The position numbers and the translations under genes were made by a program. The notes beneath the pieces are model-generated. The model was not told the origin of the DNA. It ran no database searches and was given only the letters and a program-made list of their open reading frames with translations. This document shows positions 63,239 to 64,000 of a stretch of DNA of 64,000 nucleotides, piece after piece. Each line of letters opens with the position of its first letter. Within the stretch, counting starts at the first letter, position 1. This DNA is from Geomonas propionica. GTDB lineage: Bacteria; Desulfobacterota; Desulfuromonadia; Geobacterales; Geobacteraceae. The DNA lies in NCBI RefSeq assembly GCF_016458235.1, contig NZ_JAEMHK010000008.1, positions 124,001 to 188,000 on the forward strand, written 5' to 3'.

Positions 63239-64000
63239 ATGAACGAACTCGATACCGAAACGCTCAGGCGCTATGACAGCGAATACCTCTGGCACCCCTT
63301 TACCCAGATGAGCGAGTGGGAAAACGCCGAGAACATCATCATCACCAGGGGGGAAGGTTCCTACATCATCGATTCCGACGGAAACCGCTACCTGGACGGG
63401 GTCGCCGCCATCTGGACCAACGTGCACGGCCACTGCCGCCAAGAGATCAACGAGGCGGTCAAGGAACAGGTGGACCGGCTGGAACACTCGACCCTGCTCG
63501 GCTTATCCAATGACCGCGCCGCACTGCTCGCCAAGCGCCTGATCGACATCGCACCTCCCGGACTCGCCAAGGTCTTCTACTCCGACAACGGCTCGACCGC
63601 CGTTGAGATCGCCGTCAAGATGGCCTTCCAGTACCAGCAGCAGGTCGGCAACACGCAGAAGCAGAAGTTCATCCGCTTCGACAACGCCTACCACGGCGAC
63701 ACGGTCGGCTCGATGAGCGTGGGCGGCATCGCCATCTACCACGAGGTGTACGCCCCACTGCTCTTCCCCACCATCAAGGCCCCCTCCCCTTACTGCTACC
63801 GCTGCGCCCTCTCCCCGGAGGGGGATTGCCACAGCTGCGGGTTGTTGTGCCTGCAGGAGCTGGAGCGGCTCATGAAGGAGCACGCGCACGAACTGGCCGG
63901 CCTCGTCATCGAACCCTCGGTGCAGGGCGCCGGCGGCATGATCGTGCAGCCTCCCGGCTTCGTGAAGGGGGTGCGCGAACTCTGCGACCGCTACGACGTT
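63239..64000 (+). CDS. bioA: Adenosylmethionine-8-amino-7-oxononanoate aminotransferase, 5' part
   Basis: Partial at the right edge; 254 residues are visible from ATG 63239 (GGGAGGAC upstream). The class III aminotransferase pattern is clear: WHPFTQM, LDGVAAIWTNVHGHC, FYSDNGSTAVEIAVKMAFQY, YHGDTVGSMSVGG and VIEPSVQGAGGM. The PLP lysine would lie beyond the window. It makes 7,8-diaminopelargonate from KAPA. A Cys-rich insert (CYRC...CHSCGLLC) occurs around residue 182-202, as in the BioA of other bacteria outside the enterics. Confidence 0.93.
   Translation, partial: MNELDTETLRRYDSEYLWHPFTQMSEWENAENIIITRGEGSYIIDSDGNRYLDGVAAIWTNVHGHCRQEINEAVKEQVDRLEHSTLLGLSNDRAALLAKRLIDIAPPGLAKVFYSDNGSTAVEIAVKMAFQYQQQVGNTQKQKFIRFDNAYHGDTVGSMSVGGIAIYHEVYAPLLFPTIKAPSPYCYRCALSPEGDCHSCGLLCLQELERLMKEHAHELAGLVIEPSVQGAGGMIVQPPGFVKGVRELCDRYDV

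Overview
The window reads as a chromosomal segment of a GC-rich Geobacteraceae bacterium (Geobacter / Citrifermentans / Geomonas type). This is inferred from gene content: a myxobacterial-style Pfa polyunsaturated fatty acid synthase next to oleABCD, a nif cluster with fused nifEN and draT/draG, EtfAB linked to a membrane Fe-S oxidoreductase, multihaem cytochromes, and dense extragenic palindromic repeats. No insertion sequence, CRISPR array, tRNA or rRNA gene was seen. Genes run off both edges.

Layout. 1-16014 (+): a tight operon with the 3' part of a PfaA-like synthase (three tandem ACPs, KR, DH), a PfaC-like synthase (KS, CLF, AT, four FabA-like hotdog domains), oleA, oleB, oleC, oleD and a Sfp-type phosphopantetheinyl transferase. 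Together these look like a route from a polyunsaturated acyl chain to a long polyunsaturated olefin. 16088-17619 (-): a YhaV-type toxin behind a TPR-like gene and a small membrane zinc-ribbon gene. 17673-24790: a small coiled-coil gene, an OmpH/Skp-like chaperone, a DUF2844/DUF3443 exported pair, an S10 serine carboxypeptidase, a secreted DRGH nuclease and a protein made of three tandem repeats. 24741-29237 (-): etfB, etfA and a membrane Fe-S oxidoreductase.

29331-43427 is the nitrogen fixation region. nifB (followed by a GNAT gene) is divergent from draG. draT, two NifX-family genes, a ferredoxin, nifEN, nifK, nifD, nifH and nifV all lie on the minus strand. Sigma-54-type promoters can be read upstream of nifB, nifHDK and nifV. 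Between promoter and gene, nifB and nifH each have a leader with two hexaloop hairpins (A at loop position 1, G at position 4) and an overlapping intrinsic terminator. That is the layout of an ANTAR-protein antitermination target and fits the known GnfR regulator of Geobacter nitrogen fixation. NifH carries the arginine that DraT modifies. A 21-bp, 18-unit minisatellite lies between draG and draT, and the gaps of the nif operon hold several different palindromic repeats.

43766-58751 is general metabolism and signalling: a membrane-anchored ABM-domain protein, a decayed MCP/DUF1499 copy beside an intact MCP and DUF1499 gene, a dihaem cytochrome, an O-methyltransferase, NrfA nitrite reductase, a PAS-GGDEF protein, a Ppx/GppA phosphatase with a Na/Pi symporter, IHF/HU, a TPR protein and an RlmD-type methyltransferase. 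58744-64000: a conserved unknown, infA, efp with its lysine ligase epmA, and bioB, bioD and the start of bioA.
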